This document shows positions 1 through 9,685 of a stretch of DNA of 64,000 nucleotides, piece by piece (within the stretch, counting starts at the first letter, position 1; each line of letters opens with the position of its first letter). The position numbers and the translations under genes are program-made. Below the pieces are notes generated by a model, which was not told the DNA's origin, did no database searches, and was given only the letters and a program-made list of their open reading frames with translations. Source of the stretch: T1Sed10-7 sp041686695 (lineage in GTDB: Bacteria > Actinomycetota > Nitriliruptoria > Nitriliruptorales > Nitriliruptoraceae). The stretch lies in NCBI GenBank assembly GCA_041686695.1, contig JAWLDJ010000001.1, forward strand, positions 1 through 64,000, written 5' to 3'.

Positions 1-292
1 GGGAGGTCAGGAAGAACAGCGGCAGGGAGATGCCGTCCATCCCGACCGCGAACCTGGCGTCGATCGCGGTGATCCAGGGCACGTCGGTGGTGAACTGCAA
101 CTCACCGGCCCGCCCGAAGTCGAAGCTGGCGGTGATGGCGGCGACCAGGGCGAAGCCGACCGCGGTGATCACCACGGCGGCGCGGCGGATCTCACGATCC
201 ATCGACGCCGGCATCAGCGAGAGCGCGCCGGCACCTGCCAGCGGCAGGAACAGCGCAACCACCAGGGCCCAGCCTGCGGTGTTGGGGTCCAT
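1..292 (-). CDS. nuoM: NADH-quinone oxidoreductase subunit M, N-terminal part (cut by window edge)
   Basis: This is the first ~97 residues of NuoM, an antiporter-like proton-pumping membrane subunit of complex I. The ATG lies at 290-292 on the complement. The translation opens MDPNTAGWALVVALFLPLAG, has two hydrophobic segments, and reaches the motif RFAVGMDGISLPLFFLT, which is the conserved start of the NuoM core, before the sequence stops at base 1. The gene follows nuoL by about 100 bases and is the last visible member of the first nuo operon; nuoN probably follows outside the window. The partial state is due only to the window edge. Confidence 0.9.
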   Translation of the reverse strand, partial: MDPNTAGWALVVALFLPLAGAGALSLMPASMDREIRRAAVVITAVGFALVAAITASFDFGRAGELQFTTDVPWITAIDARFAVGMDGISLPLFFLTS

Positions 293-395
293 CGTCGTCT
301 CCTTGGCTCACCTCGGGCTCCGCACCCGGTGCGAGTCGGCCGGCGTTGCCGCCCGTCGTGATGGCGGGGTCGGCCCGCCGGTCGTGGTCCTTCGT

Positions 396-2507
<2,112 letters not shown>

Positions 2508-2518
2508 GTGTGCCTCCC

Positions 2519-2830
2519 CTACCAGCGCATCAGATCGGCGTCATCGACGTCGACCGAGGCACGGTTGCGGAACATGTTGAAGACGATGGCCAGACCGACG
2601 CCCACCTCGGCGGCGGCGACCCCGATGATGAACAGGGCGAACATCTGCCCGGTGACGGCCGGATCATCCGGGAACAGCAGGTTCTGGAAGGTCACGAGGT
2701 TGATGTTGACGGCGTTGAGCATCAGCTCGACGCTCAGCAGCACCAGCACCGCGTTGCGCCGGGCGATGATCCCGTAGACGCCGGCGCAGAACAGGAACGT
2801 GGCCAGCAGGAGCGGTCCGACGGGGCTCAT
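2519..2830 (-). CDS. nuoK: NADH-quinone oxidoreductase subunit K (first complex I)
   Basis: NuoK is a small three-helix membrane subunit of complex I. The 103-residue product is the usual length and has the family signatures ARRNAVLVLLSVELMLNAVN (with the conserved membrane glutamate) and a second acidic residue in GVAAAEVGVGLAIVFNMF. The ATG at 2830 overlaps the nuoJ stop by four bases (ATGA), indicating translational coupling. It is followed by nuoL in the conserved J-K-L-M order. Confidence 0.95.
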   Translation of the reverse strand: MSPVGPLLLATFLFCAGVYGIIARRNAVLVLLSVELMLNAVNINLVTFQNLLFPDDPAVTGQMFALFIIGVAAAEVGVGLAIVFNMFRNRASVDVDDADLMRW

Positions 2831-3438
2831 GGGTGCTCCTCCCCGCTGCCGCCCGCGGTCAGCGCCGGCTGCTCGTGCCCGGCCGCGTCGGGGTCGCGGT
2901 CCACCGACAGCTCGATCCGCGTGACCGTCCCCTCCTCACCGGACTCACCGGACTCCCGCCGCGCCAGGACGATGGCACCGATCAAGGCTGCCAGCAGGAG
3001 CATCGACAGGACCTCGAAGGGCAGCACCCAGTCGGCGAAGATCGCGATCCCGAAGTCGCGGATGCCGGGCCCGGTGACCTCCGAAGCGCCTTCGCCGCCG
3101 AAGGCGCCGATGACCAGCGTGGACAGCACCACGAACAGCCCTCCGGAGACCGCCATCCCGAGACCGCGGTTCTGTCCGTCGAGCGCCTCACGTCCGATCG
3201 GCGCCCGGGTCAGCATGAGCCCGAACAGGAACAGCACCGTGACCGCGCCCACGTACACCACGATCTGGACCAACGCCAGGAAGTCCGCCGCCAGCGTCAG
3301 GAAGACCCCCGCCATGCCACCAAGCGTCACGGCGAAGTACAGCGCGGCATGCATCAGGTTCTTGGAGGTGACGGTCAGGACCGCAGCACCCGCGGTCACC
3401 AGTCCGACGAGCACGAACACCACATCGTGACCGGTCAT
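2827..3438 (-). CDS. nuoJ: NADH-quinone oxidoreductase subunit J (first complex I)
   Basis: NuoJ is a five-helix membrane subunit of complex I. The 203-residue product begins MTGHDVVFVLVGLVTAGAAV. It has the family pattern SKNLMHAALYFAVTLGGMAGVFL followed by FLALVQIVVYVGAVTVLFLF, where the pi-bulge helix lies. After the last membrane segment (LLLAALIGAIVLARRE) comes a charged cytoplasmic tail of about 45 residues rich in Glu and Gly. An upstream in-frame extension exists, but the ATG at 3438 overlaps the nuoI stop by four bases and gives the expected protein, so it was chosen. Confidence 0.93.
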   Translation of the reverse strand: MTGHDVVFVLVGLVTAGAAVLTVTSKNLMHAALYFAVTLGGMAGVFLTLAADFLALVQIVVYVGAVTVLFLFGLMLTRAPIGREALDGQNRGLGMAVSGGLFVVLSTLVIGAFGGEGASEVTGPGIRDFGIAIFADWVLPFEVLSMLLLAALIGAIVLARRESGESGEEGTVTRIELSVDRDPDAAGHEQPALTAGGSGEEHP

Positions 3439-4664
3439 GCGCCGTCCTCCTCGTCGAGCATGGCCTGCTTGCGCTTCTTGACCCACGCCGCCTTGGCCTT
3501 GGCCCGTGCGATGCGCTCGGACTTGCCCTCGGCGATCAGTTGGTCGAAGACCTCCTGGTCGATCTCGCCAGCACCCTCGACCTGGACATCTCCGAGCTTG
3601 CGGGCCTCGAGTGCCTCCTCGGCGGCCTCGGGGGAGGCACCGAGCTCGCTGGGTACCTCGGCCGGCTCGTCGGCACCGGTGCCCTCGCCGGTGTCCGACT
3701 CGGCCTCGGCCCTGAGCCGCGCCTTCTCCTTCTTGACGTAGGCCGCCTTCGCCTTCGCCCTGGCCATGCGCTCCGGCTTGCCCTCGGCGATCAGCCGGTC
3801 GAAGGTCTCCTGATCGATCTCGCCGGCCTCGACCGTGACCTCGGCGGCCTTGGGAGCCGCAGCAGGCGCCGCTGCTTCGGCCTGCCCAGCGCCGGCGGCC
3901 TCCGCTTCCGCCTTGAGCCGGGCCTTCTCCTTCTTGACGTAGGCCGCCTTCGCCTTCGAGCGGGCCATCCGCTCCGACTTGCCCTCGGCGATCAGCCGGT
4001 CGAAGGTCTCCTGGTCGATCTCCCCGGCCTTGACGTGCACCTCCGGCTCGGCGGCTTGGGCCTTCTTCGCGCCGTCGCCGGCCGGCTTCTCGGGGGCCGC
4101 GGCTGCCTGCTTGGCCTCGAGTGCCTTCGCCGCGGCGAGCTCGCGCTCCTTCTCGACCTTGGCGATCGCGTCGCTGACCTCGGCCGGCGGGACCGCGCCC
4201 TCCTCCAGCGGCGGTGGGGGCGGCACCGTGTCCGCCCACTCGCGCAGCTTCTCCTTCTCGTGCAGGAGCCCGTCCATGTGGTACTCGGAGTACTCGAACT
4301 CCGGCGACCACCACAGGGCATCGAAGGGACACACCTCGATGCAGATGCCGCAGTACATGCACAGAGAGAAGTCGATCGCGAACCGGTCGAGGACGTTGCG
4401 GGTCCGGGCGCGTCCACCCTCCTTGGCCGGAGGGACCGTCTCCTTGTGCGACTCGATGTAGATGCACCAGTCCGGACACTCGCGGCTGCACAGCATGCAC
4501 ACGGTGCAGTTCTCGTCCATGAGCGCGATGACCCCACGGGTCCGCGGTGCCAACTCGTCGCGCTCGTAGGGGTACATCAGCGTCGAGGGACGCTGGAACA
4601 GGTGCTTGATCGTGACCCCGAGCCCTTTCAGGAGCCCGACCCCGGGGGGAGCAGAAGGAGCCAT
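3435..4664 (-). CDS. nuoI: Complex I 2x[4Fe-4S] subunit NuoI with a 250-residue repeat tail
   Basis: NuoI carries the two [4Fe-4S] clusters (N6a, N6b) that pass electrons to NuoB. Residues 1-145 are a normal NuoI core with Cys53/56/59/63 and Cys102/105/108/112. A NuoI normally ends soon after this, but the product continues to 409 residues. The tail has a Pro/Ala/Lys linker and then three copies of a 35-40-residue charged module at about 214-252, 281-319 and 366-400. Each copy contains GEIDQE.FD.LIAEGK.ER.AR.KAKAA followed by a V-K-K stretch, and copies are separated by Ala/Glu-rich spacers. The same module occurs in the cytochrome bc subunit IV-like protein at 49373-50215. The ATG at 4664 shares its A with the nuoH stop (TGATG). 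The tail's function is unknown; docking of partner proteins at the peripheral arm is inference. Confidence 0.93.
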   Translation of the reverse strand: MAPSAPPGVGLLKGLGVTIKHLFQRPSTLMYPYERDELAPRTRGVIALMDENCTVCMLCSRECPDWCIYIESHKETVPPAKEGGRARTRNVLDRFAIDFSLCMYCGICIEVCPFDALWWSPEFEYSEYHMDGLLHEKEKLREWADTVPPPPPLEEGAVPPAEVSDAIAKVEKERELAAAKALEAKQAAAAPEKPAGDGAKKAQAAEPEVHVKAGEIDQETFDRLIAEGKSERMARSKAKAAYVKKEKARLKAEAEAAGAGQAEAAAPAAAPKAAEVTVEAGEIDQETFDRLIAEGKPERMARAKAKAAYVKKEKARLRAEAESDTGEGTGADEPAEVPSELGASPEAAEEALEARKLGDVQVEGAGEIDQEVFDQLIAEGKSERIARAKAKAAWVKKRKQAMLDEEDGA

Positions 4665-5773
4665 CAGTACACCACCTTGGCGATCGTCACGACGGCGAGG
4701 TTGAGCAGGGCGAGGGGGACCATGACCAGCCAGGCGATGCGCTGGAGTTGGTCCTCACGCAGACGGGGGTAGGCGACGCGGAGCCACACCATGACGAACA
4801 CCAGCGCCAGGATCTTGCCGAAGGTCACCACGACGCTGAGCAGCGTGCCGACGGCATCGCAGTCGAACAGCCCCCCTGCGCCCTCGCAGCCCGGCATCGG
4901 GACCCCGGGCAGCAGCTGCCAGCCACCGAGGTAGAGCACCACCATCAGCCCGGACATCGTGACCATGCCCGCATACTCGGTGAGCATGTACATCGCGTAC
5001 TTGATGCCGGAGTACTCCGTCATGTAGCCGAACACCAGCTCCGAGTCACCGATCGGCATGTCGAAGGGCGGCCGGGACAGCTCGGCCAGAGCGGCGACGA
5101 AGAAGATGGCGAACCCGAGCACCTGCGGGATCACGTACCAGAGGTTGATCCCGCTGCCGAAGAGCATGAACTCGGCCTGCGCCTCGACGATGCCCACCAG
5201 CGACAGGGTCCCAGCCTGGACCGCCACCGCGATCGCCGCCAGGATGAGCGGGAGCTCGTAGGCGATCAGCTGCCCACCGGCACGCAGACCACCGAACAAC
5301 GAGAACTTGTTGGCGGAGGCCCAGCCACCCATCAGCACGCCCAGCACCGAGACCGAGCTGGCCGCCAGCACGTAGAACAGCCCGAGTTCGAGGTCGAGCG
5401 CGAACACCCCGGGGCCGAGCGGCAGGACCAGGAACACCAGCATCGCCGGGACCAACGCGACCCCGGGGGCGATGGCGAACACCCACTTGTCCGCCGCCGA
5501 GGGGATCAGGTCCTCCTTCTGGATGAACTTGATGCCGTCGGCCACCAGCTGCAGCGTGCCGAAGGGTCCCGCTTCCACCGGGCCACGGCGGTGCTGCATA
5601 CGCCCCATGACCTTGTGCTCGAGGTAGCCAGCCACCAGGGGTACGACGAAGAACAGCCCGAGGACGAAGACGAGCTTGAGCAGCAGCGGGATGATGAAGG
5701 TCTCGCCCACGTCCAGGATGGACTCCGCCTGGGCGAGGTAGGGCGCGACGCCGGAGGTGACCAGCAGCATCAT
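4664..5773 (-). CDS. nuoH: NADH-quinone oxidoreductase subunit H (first complex I)
   Basis: NuoH is the eight-helix membrane subunit that forms much of the quinone-binding chamber with NuoB and NuoD. The 369-residue product has the conserved GYLEHKVMGRMQHRRGP motif near residue 50, a canonical element at the quinone channel. It also has the matrix-loop motif ELSRPPFDMPIGDSELV..YMTEYSGIKYAMYML, close to the usual E-rich loop. Length is normal. The start overlaps the nuoD stop by four bases, and the stop touches the nuoI start. Several residues of the E-rich loop differ from the second copy at 19174-20415 (PIGDSE here, LAEAEGE there), in line with a divergent enzyme type. Confidence 0.93.
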   Translation of the reverse strand: MMLLVTSGVAPYLAQAESILDVGETFIIPLLLKLVFVLGLFFVVPLVAGYLEHKVMGRMQHRRGPVEAGPFGTLQLVADGIKFIQKEDLIPSAADKWVFAIAPGVALVPAMLVFLVLPLGPGVFALDLELGLFYVLAASSVSVLGVLMGGWASANKFSLFGGLRAGGQLIAYELPLILAAIAVAVQAGTLSLVGIVEAQAEFMLFGSGINLWYVIPQVLGFAIFFVAALAELSRPPFDMPIGDSELVFGYMTEYSGIKYAMYMLTEYAGMVTMSGLMVVLYLGGWQLLPGVPMPGCEGAGGLFDCDAVGTLLSVVVTFGKILALVFVMVWLRVAYPRLREDQLQRIAWLVMVPLALLNLAVVTIAKVVY

Positions 5774-6951
5774 CGGTCGATATCCCCCACGACGAAGAAC
5801 ACGGAGCCCAGGATCGAGATGGCATCGGGGAGCAGCTGCCCGCGCATGAGGTACGGGATGGCCTGGACGTTGGAGAAGGACGGGGTACGCATCTTCAGCC
5901 GCCAGGGTGTGCGCCCACCGTCGGACTCCAGCCAGTAGCCGAGCTGACCGAGGGGGTTCTCCGTGCGCACGTAGGTCGCCCCCTCAGGGGCCTTGACCAT
6001 CTTCGGCAGCTTGGTGTTGACCGGCCCGGCGGGGATGTGATCGTGGATCTGGTCGATGATGTCCAACGAGACCCTGATCCGGTGCAGCAGGCAGTAGAAG
6101 CGATCGAAGGCGTCGCCGTTCTCGCCGACCGGCACCTCGACGTCGATCTCCGAGTACTTCAGGTAGGGCTCGGTCACCCGCGGGTCCTCGGGGAGACCGG
6201 TGGCCTGCAGGGTGGGGCCGCTGACACCGATCGACAGCGCCACGTCCAGAGGCAGCGGACCGACGCCCTTGGTGCGACCGTGGAAGATCTCGTTGCCGAG
6301 CACCAGGTCGACGTAGTCGGGGAAGCGGGAGCGCACCAACGAGGTCAGTTGGTCGGACTCCGCCAGGAAGCCCTTGGGCAGATCGATCTTCAGGCCACCG
6401 ACCTGGTTGTAGGTGAAGTGGAGGCGACCCCCGGTGGCGGACTCGAGCAGGTGCTGGATCTCCTCGCGTTCACGGAAGGCGTAGAACATCGGGGTGATCG
6501 CCCCGAGCTCCAACGCGTAGGAGCCGATGAACATCAGGTGGTTGAGGATGCGGTTCCACTCGGCGATGAGCATCCGGATCCACTGCGCCCGATCGGGGAC
6601 CTCGAACTCCATCAGCTTCTCGACCGCGAGCGCCGCACCGAGCTCGTTGGAGAAGCCGGAGAGCCAGTCGTGCCGGTTGACCAGGGCGAAGATCTGGCGG
6701 TAGTCGCGGTGCTCGGCCAACTTCTCGAAACCGCGATGCATGTACCCGATGACGGGACGGGCATCGCGGACCCGCTCACCGTCCATCTCCAGCACGATCC
6801 GGAAGACCCCGTGGGTGGCGGGGTGGGCCGGACCGATGGACAGCGACATGTCCGCGGTGCGGAAGTCGCCGTCGCCGCTGAACTCGATCGCAACGTCCTC
6901 ACCGGGCGCGGTGCCGGCCAGGACCTCCTCTCGGACGTCGAGATCGCTCAC
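5770..6951 (-). CDS. nuoD: NADH-quinone oxidoreductase subunit D (first complex I)
   Basis: NuoD is the 49-kDa-type subunit lining the quinone site of complex I. The 393-residue product has SIGPAHPATHGVFRIVLEMD near residue 37, which includes the HPxxHG loop over the quinone head-group. It also has GYMHRGFEKLAEHR and a C-terminal GDIDR ending typical of the family. A GTG start at 6951 overlaps the nuoC stop (GTGA). The conserved quinone-site histidine indicates that the product still reduces quinone rather than being a hydrogenase large subunit; the four nickel-ligand cysteines of hydrogenases are absent. Confidence 0.94.
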   Translation of the reverse strand: MSDLDVREEVLAGTAPGEDVAIEFSGDGDFRTADMSLSIGPAHPATHGVFRIVLEMDGERVRDARPVIGYMHRGFEKLAEHRDYRQIFALVNRHDWLSGFSNELGAALAVEKLMEFEVPDRAQWIRMLIAEWNRILNHLMFIGSYALELGAITPMFYAFREREEIQHLLESATGGRLHFTYNQVGGLKIDLPKGFLAESDQLTSLVRSRFPDYVDLVLGNEIFHGRTKGVGPLPLDVALSIGVSGPTLQATGLPEDPRVTEPYLKYSEIDVEVPVGENGDAFDRFYCLLHRIRVSLDIIDQIHDHIPAGPVNTKLPKMVKAPEGATYVRTENPLGQLGYWLESDGGRTPWRLKMRTPSFSNVQAIPYLMRGQLLPDAISILGSVFFVVGDIDR

Positions 6952-8507
6952 GCGTCCTCCTCCCCGTCCGTCTCGGACTGCTCCGCCTTCTCGGCACGTG
7001 CCTTGGCCCTGGCGGCCCGCAGCTCTGCCTGCCGCTTCCGGCGCGCCTCGGCCTTCGCCTTGGCCGCGGCGGCTGGGTCGTCCGGCGGCGAGGACTCCCC
7101 GGCGGCGGACTGCTCACGGGCTGGCTCGGCCGCGGCCGGCTCCGCCGCGGTGTCGGATGCCTCGGTCACGGTCTCGGCCGGCGCCTGCGGCGCGGACGAT
7201 GTCGCGTCCCCCGCAACGCCACCACCGCTCCCGGCAGCCTTGTCCGCCCGGGCCTTCGCCCGAGCGGCACGTGCCTCGGCCTGACGCTTGCGCCGGGCGG
7301 CCACCCGGGGATCCTCGTCCTCGTCCGGCGCCTCGGTCCCGGAGCCGGCCGGCTCCGCCGCGGTGTCGGATGCCTCGGTCACGGTCTCGGCCGGCGCCTG
7401 CGGCGCGGACGATGTCGCGTCCCCCGCAACGCCACCACCGCTCCCGGCAGCCTTGTCCGCCCGGGCCTTCGCCCGAGCGGCACGTGCCTCGGCCTGACGC
7501 TTGCGCCGGGCGGCCACCCGGGGATCCTCGTCCTCGTCCGGCGCCTCGGTCCCGGAGCCGGCCTTGGGCTGCTCGGCAGCCGGCGCGGCCTCGGCAGCCG
7601 GCGCGACGTCCTCCTCGGCAGCGGGCGCAGCCTCGGCCTGCTTGGCCTTCTCGGCGCGGGCACGAGCCTTGGCGGCCCGGGCCTCGGCCTGACGCTTGCG
7701 GCGCTCGTCGGCCTTGGCCTTCGCCCGCGCCGCAGGGTCGCCACCGGCCTCGCTGCCATCGGTGGTGTCAGCGCTGTCGGGAGCCGGGCTGTCCGCCGCA
7801 CCCGGCGGCTGGCCCTCGAGCGGCTCTGCGGGCTGCGCCTCGGGCTCGACGGCGGGCGCGGGAGGTGGGGCGTTGACGACCTTGGCCTGCTCGGCCATGG
7901 CCTTGTCCAGCTCGTAGGGCCCAGGAGCGTCACCGATCGTGCGCTCCCGCTCGATCTTGTTGCCCTCCTCGTCGAGCTCGACGGGCTCGGCGACCCCGGG
8001 CCACGGCTTCGCGACGCGGGAGGCGAGGTGGAAGTCCTTGCGCAGCGGCCAGCCCTCGAAGTTCTCCACGGTGAGGATGCGCGGCTCGAGCCCGGGGTGG
8101 CCGGAGAAGTCCACACCGAACATGTCGTAGGTCTCACGCTCCATCCACTCCGCGCCGCGGTACACCTCGGTGACGGAGGGCAGTGACGGTGCCTCGCGCC
8201 CACCCTCGCAGCGGGCCCGGAGCGCGATGCGGTTGCCCGTCGAGGTGGAGTACAGGACGGCGACCACATCGATGCCGTCCCCACGCGCATCGACGCCGAA
8301 CAGCGAGTCGAACATGTCGTAGGCGAGCAGGCGCTCGTCACGGCACGTGCGGGCAGCGTCCAGCCACCCGTCGGGGGAGATCCACAGGGTGAAGACGCCG
8401 TACTCGACCACGGCCTGCTGGACGTGGTCACCGAGGCGGTCCCGTAGCAGTTGCTCGGTCTCCTCCGGGGTGAGGGCGCGCCCCTTGTGGGCGAGGACCT
8501 CGGTCAC
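6948..8507 (-). CDS. nuoC: Complex I subunit NuoC with a 320-residue repetitive tail
   Basis: NuoC is the 30-kDa-type subunit of the peripheral arm. Residues 1 to about 195 are a normal NuoC, including VTEVYRGAEWMERETYDMFGVDF.GHPGL and the terminal WPLRKDF motif. The remaining ~320 residues are low-complexity. Acidic/Ala/Pro blocks alternate with four basic helical blocks around RKRQAE.RAA.A.ARAEKA (about 265-290, 333-353, 404-424 and 485-509). Two of the units are an exact tandem duplication of 71 residues (317-387 and 388-458), identical at DNA level. GTG start with a GTGA overlap to nuoB. The tail resembles the NuoI tail in charge pattern and Ala/Lys/Arg content but lacks the LIAEGKSER core. 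No tail occurs on the second NuoC. Confidence 0.92.
   Translation of the reverse strand: MTEVLAHKGRALTPEETEQLLRDRLGDHVQQAVVEYGVFTLWISPDGWLDAARTCRDERLLAYDMFDSLFGVDARGDGIDVVAVLYSTSTGNRIALRARCEGGREAPSLPSVTEVYRGAEWMERETYDMFGVDFSGHPGLEPRILTVENFEGWPLRKDFHLASRVAKPWPGVAEPVELDEEGNKIERERTIGDAPGPYELDKAMAEQAKVVNAPPPAPAVEPEAQPAEPLEGQPPGAADSPAPDSADTTDGSEAGGDPAARAKAKADERRKRQAEARAAKARARAEKAKQAEAAPAAEEDVAPAAEAAPAAEQPKAGSGTEAPDEDEDPRVAARRKRQAEARAARAKARADKAAGSGGGVAGDATSSAPQAPAETVTEASDTAAEPAGSGTEAPDEDEDPRVAARRKRQAEARAARAKARADKAAGSGGGVAGDATSSAPQAPAETVTEASDTAAEPAAAEPAREQSAAGESSPPDDPAAAAKAKAEARRKRQAELRAARAKARAEKAEQSETDGEEDA
7133..7563 (-). repeat. 213-bp perfect tandem duplication inside the nuoC tail
   Basis: Two consecutive 213-bp copies (about 7134-7346 and 7347-7559) read identically base for base, with a few more matching bases at the edges. 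Because 213 is a multiple of three the reading frame is kept, giving two identical 71-residue protein units. Identity at synonymous positions shows the duplication is recent, or is kept uniform by recombination. Short runs such as the unit's GC-rich ends could have seeded slippage. Confidence 0.95.
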
Positions 8508-9043
8508 GCGCCGTCCTCCAGCGCGAGCGGGGCATGGGCACCGAGCGTCACCGGATCCATCCGGCGGCCCTCGATGCGGTCCTTGAGCGACTCGTTCTGG
8601 ATCCGGTCCTGCAGCGCGATGATGCCGTCGAGCAACGCCTCAGGCCGGGGTGGACAGCCCGGCACGTACACGTCGATCGGGATGATCTGATCCACCCCCT
8701 TGGTCACCGAGTAGCTGTCCCAGTACGGGCCACCGCAGTTGGCGCAGGAGCCGAACGAGATCGTGTACTTGGGCTCGGGCATCTCCTCGTAGAGACGCTT
8801 GACGGCCGGTGCCATCTTGTCGGTCAGCGTCCCCGAGACGACCAGCAGGTCCGCCTGCCGCGGGCCGTGCGCGAACGGGATCACGCCGTGGCGGATGAAG
8901 TCGTGCCGTGACGTCGAGGCGGCGATGAACTCGATCGCACAGCAGGCGAGGCCGAAGTTGTAGCACCACAGCGAGTACTTGCGGCCCCAGTTGAAGACGT
9001 ACTTGACCGGTTTGGGCAGCTCGACCTGGTCCATCAGTCCCAT
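8504..9043 (-). CDS. nuoB: NADH-quinone oxidoreductase subunit B (first complex I)
   Basis: NuoB carries the terminal cluster N2 that reduces quinone. The 179-residue product has all N2 ligand positions: the CC pair in FGLACCAIEFIAAS, the cysteines of GSCANCGGPY and VPGCPPRPE. The ATG at 9043 was chosen because it has a purine-rich ribosome site (AAAGGGG, seven bases upstream) and gives the MGLMDQ start. It overlaps nuoA by ten bases, the same overlap as in the second nuoA/nuoB pair. The internal ATG at 9034 (TGATG with the nuoA stop) is the alternative and would remove three residues. Confidence 0.94.
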   Translation of the reverse strand: MGLMDQVELPKPVKYVFNWGRKYSLWCYNFGLACCAIEFIAASTSRHDFIRHGVIPFAHGPRQADLLVVSGTLTDKMAPAVKRLYEEMPEPKYTISFGSCANCGGPYWDSYSVTKGVDQIIPIDVYVPGCPPRPEALLDGIIALQDRIQNESLKDRIEGRRMDPVTLGAHAPLALEDGA

Positions 9044-9417
9044 GTGAGGACCCCTTTCTTCCAGGCGTACGCGAGACCCTCCAGCAGCGTCCCGATGAAC
9101 AGGAACATGGCAACGAGCGCGAACAGCGGCGAGACGGGCGTCGTGGCGTCCAGATCCCCGATGATGACGGCCCAGGGGAACAGGAAGATCGCCTCGACGT
9201 CGAAGATGACGAAGAGGAACGCGAAGATGTAGTAGCGGATGTAGGTCTGGGACCACCCGGCCCCCAGGGCTTCGACGCCGCACTCGTAGGTCGTGAGCTT
9301 CTGCGGCGAAGGCACCGACGGGCGCATCACGCGGTTGACGACCATGATCACCGCGTAGAGCAGACATCCGACGATCACGAAGATCCCCAGGGTGCTCCAC
9401 TGCTCGAAGTTGGTCAC
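9034..9417 (-). CDS. nuoA: NADH-quinone oxidoreductase subunit A (first complex I)
   Basis: NuoA is the small three-helix subunit next to NuoH. The 127-residue product contains the family motif TTYECGVEALG and then YYIFAFLFVIFDVEAIFLFPWA, with the conserved acidic residues in the second helix. A GTG at 9417, preceded by GGGAGGACCGG, fits the known N-terminus better than the longer upstream frame. It is the first gene of the operon; the region from 9418 to 9685 upstream contains a hairpin and a possible promoter. Confidence 0.93.
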   Translation of the reverse strand: MTNFEQWSTLGIFVIVGCLLYAVIMVVNRVMRPSVPSPQKLTTYECGVEALGAGWSQTYIRYYIFAFLFVIFDVEAIFLFPWAVIIGDLDATTPVSPLFALVAMFLFIGTLLEGLAYAWKKGVLTWD

Positions 9418-9593
9418 CCGGTCCTCCCGGCGTCGGTCGCCGTCCCTGCTCGCTGCCGCCGGCCGGTGTCGGACCGGCGCTGAGCGAGGGTTCGTCTCGG
9501 GTCGCGGAGGCGGTCGAGCGCTGGCACGAGCCGCTCGCGTGCCGGTCCAGCACCTGTGGGAGCGTGCGGGACCGAGCTCGCCGCAGTGCGCGA

Positions 9594-9615
9594 CGCGGCC
9601 CGTCACCGGGCCGCG
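9594..9615 (-). terminator. Strong GC hairpin between ung and the first nuo operon
   Basis: Nine-base arms CGCGGCCCG and CGGGCCGCG enclose the loop TCAC. On the minus strand it lies about 70 bases past the ung stop, so it may end the upstream operon, although no T-tract follows. It also falls about where transcription would begin from a possible promoter at 9622-9652 (minus-strand TTGGGT, then extended -10 TGCTAGCAT, spacer 19). It could therefore be a 5'-end stem on the nuo transcript. The remainder of the 268-base gap shows no gene. Confidence 0.5.
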
Positions 9616-9621
9616 ACCCGG

Positions 9622-9652
9622 ATGCTAGCAACCTGGCCGGACCCTGACCCAA
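9622..9652 (-). promoter_or_regulatory. nuoA: Possible promoter for the first nuo operon
   Basis: On the minus strand a TTGGGT at 9652-9647 and a TAGCAT at 9627-9622 preceded by TG (extended -10) are spaced by 19 bases. They lie about 200 bases before the nuoA GTG and after the ung stop. The match is modest and rests on sequence inspection only. Confidence 0.3.
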
Positions 9653-9685
9653 CGGCGGTGGCCGCGCCGTGCGCAGCCGGCGCGC

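Noticed and set aside
7133..7563. 213-bp duplication as an insertion or mobile element
   Set aside because: It is an in-frame coding tandem copy with no terminal inverted repeats, transposase or target duplication.
5770..9043. First nuo operon as a membrane-bound [NiFe] hydrogenase (Ech/Mbh type)
   Set aside because: NuoD keeps the quinone-site HPxxHG loop and lacks the paired CxxC nickel ligands, and NuoA, NuoJ and NuoK are all present, so it is a quinone-reducing complex I.
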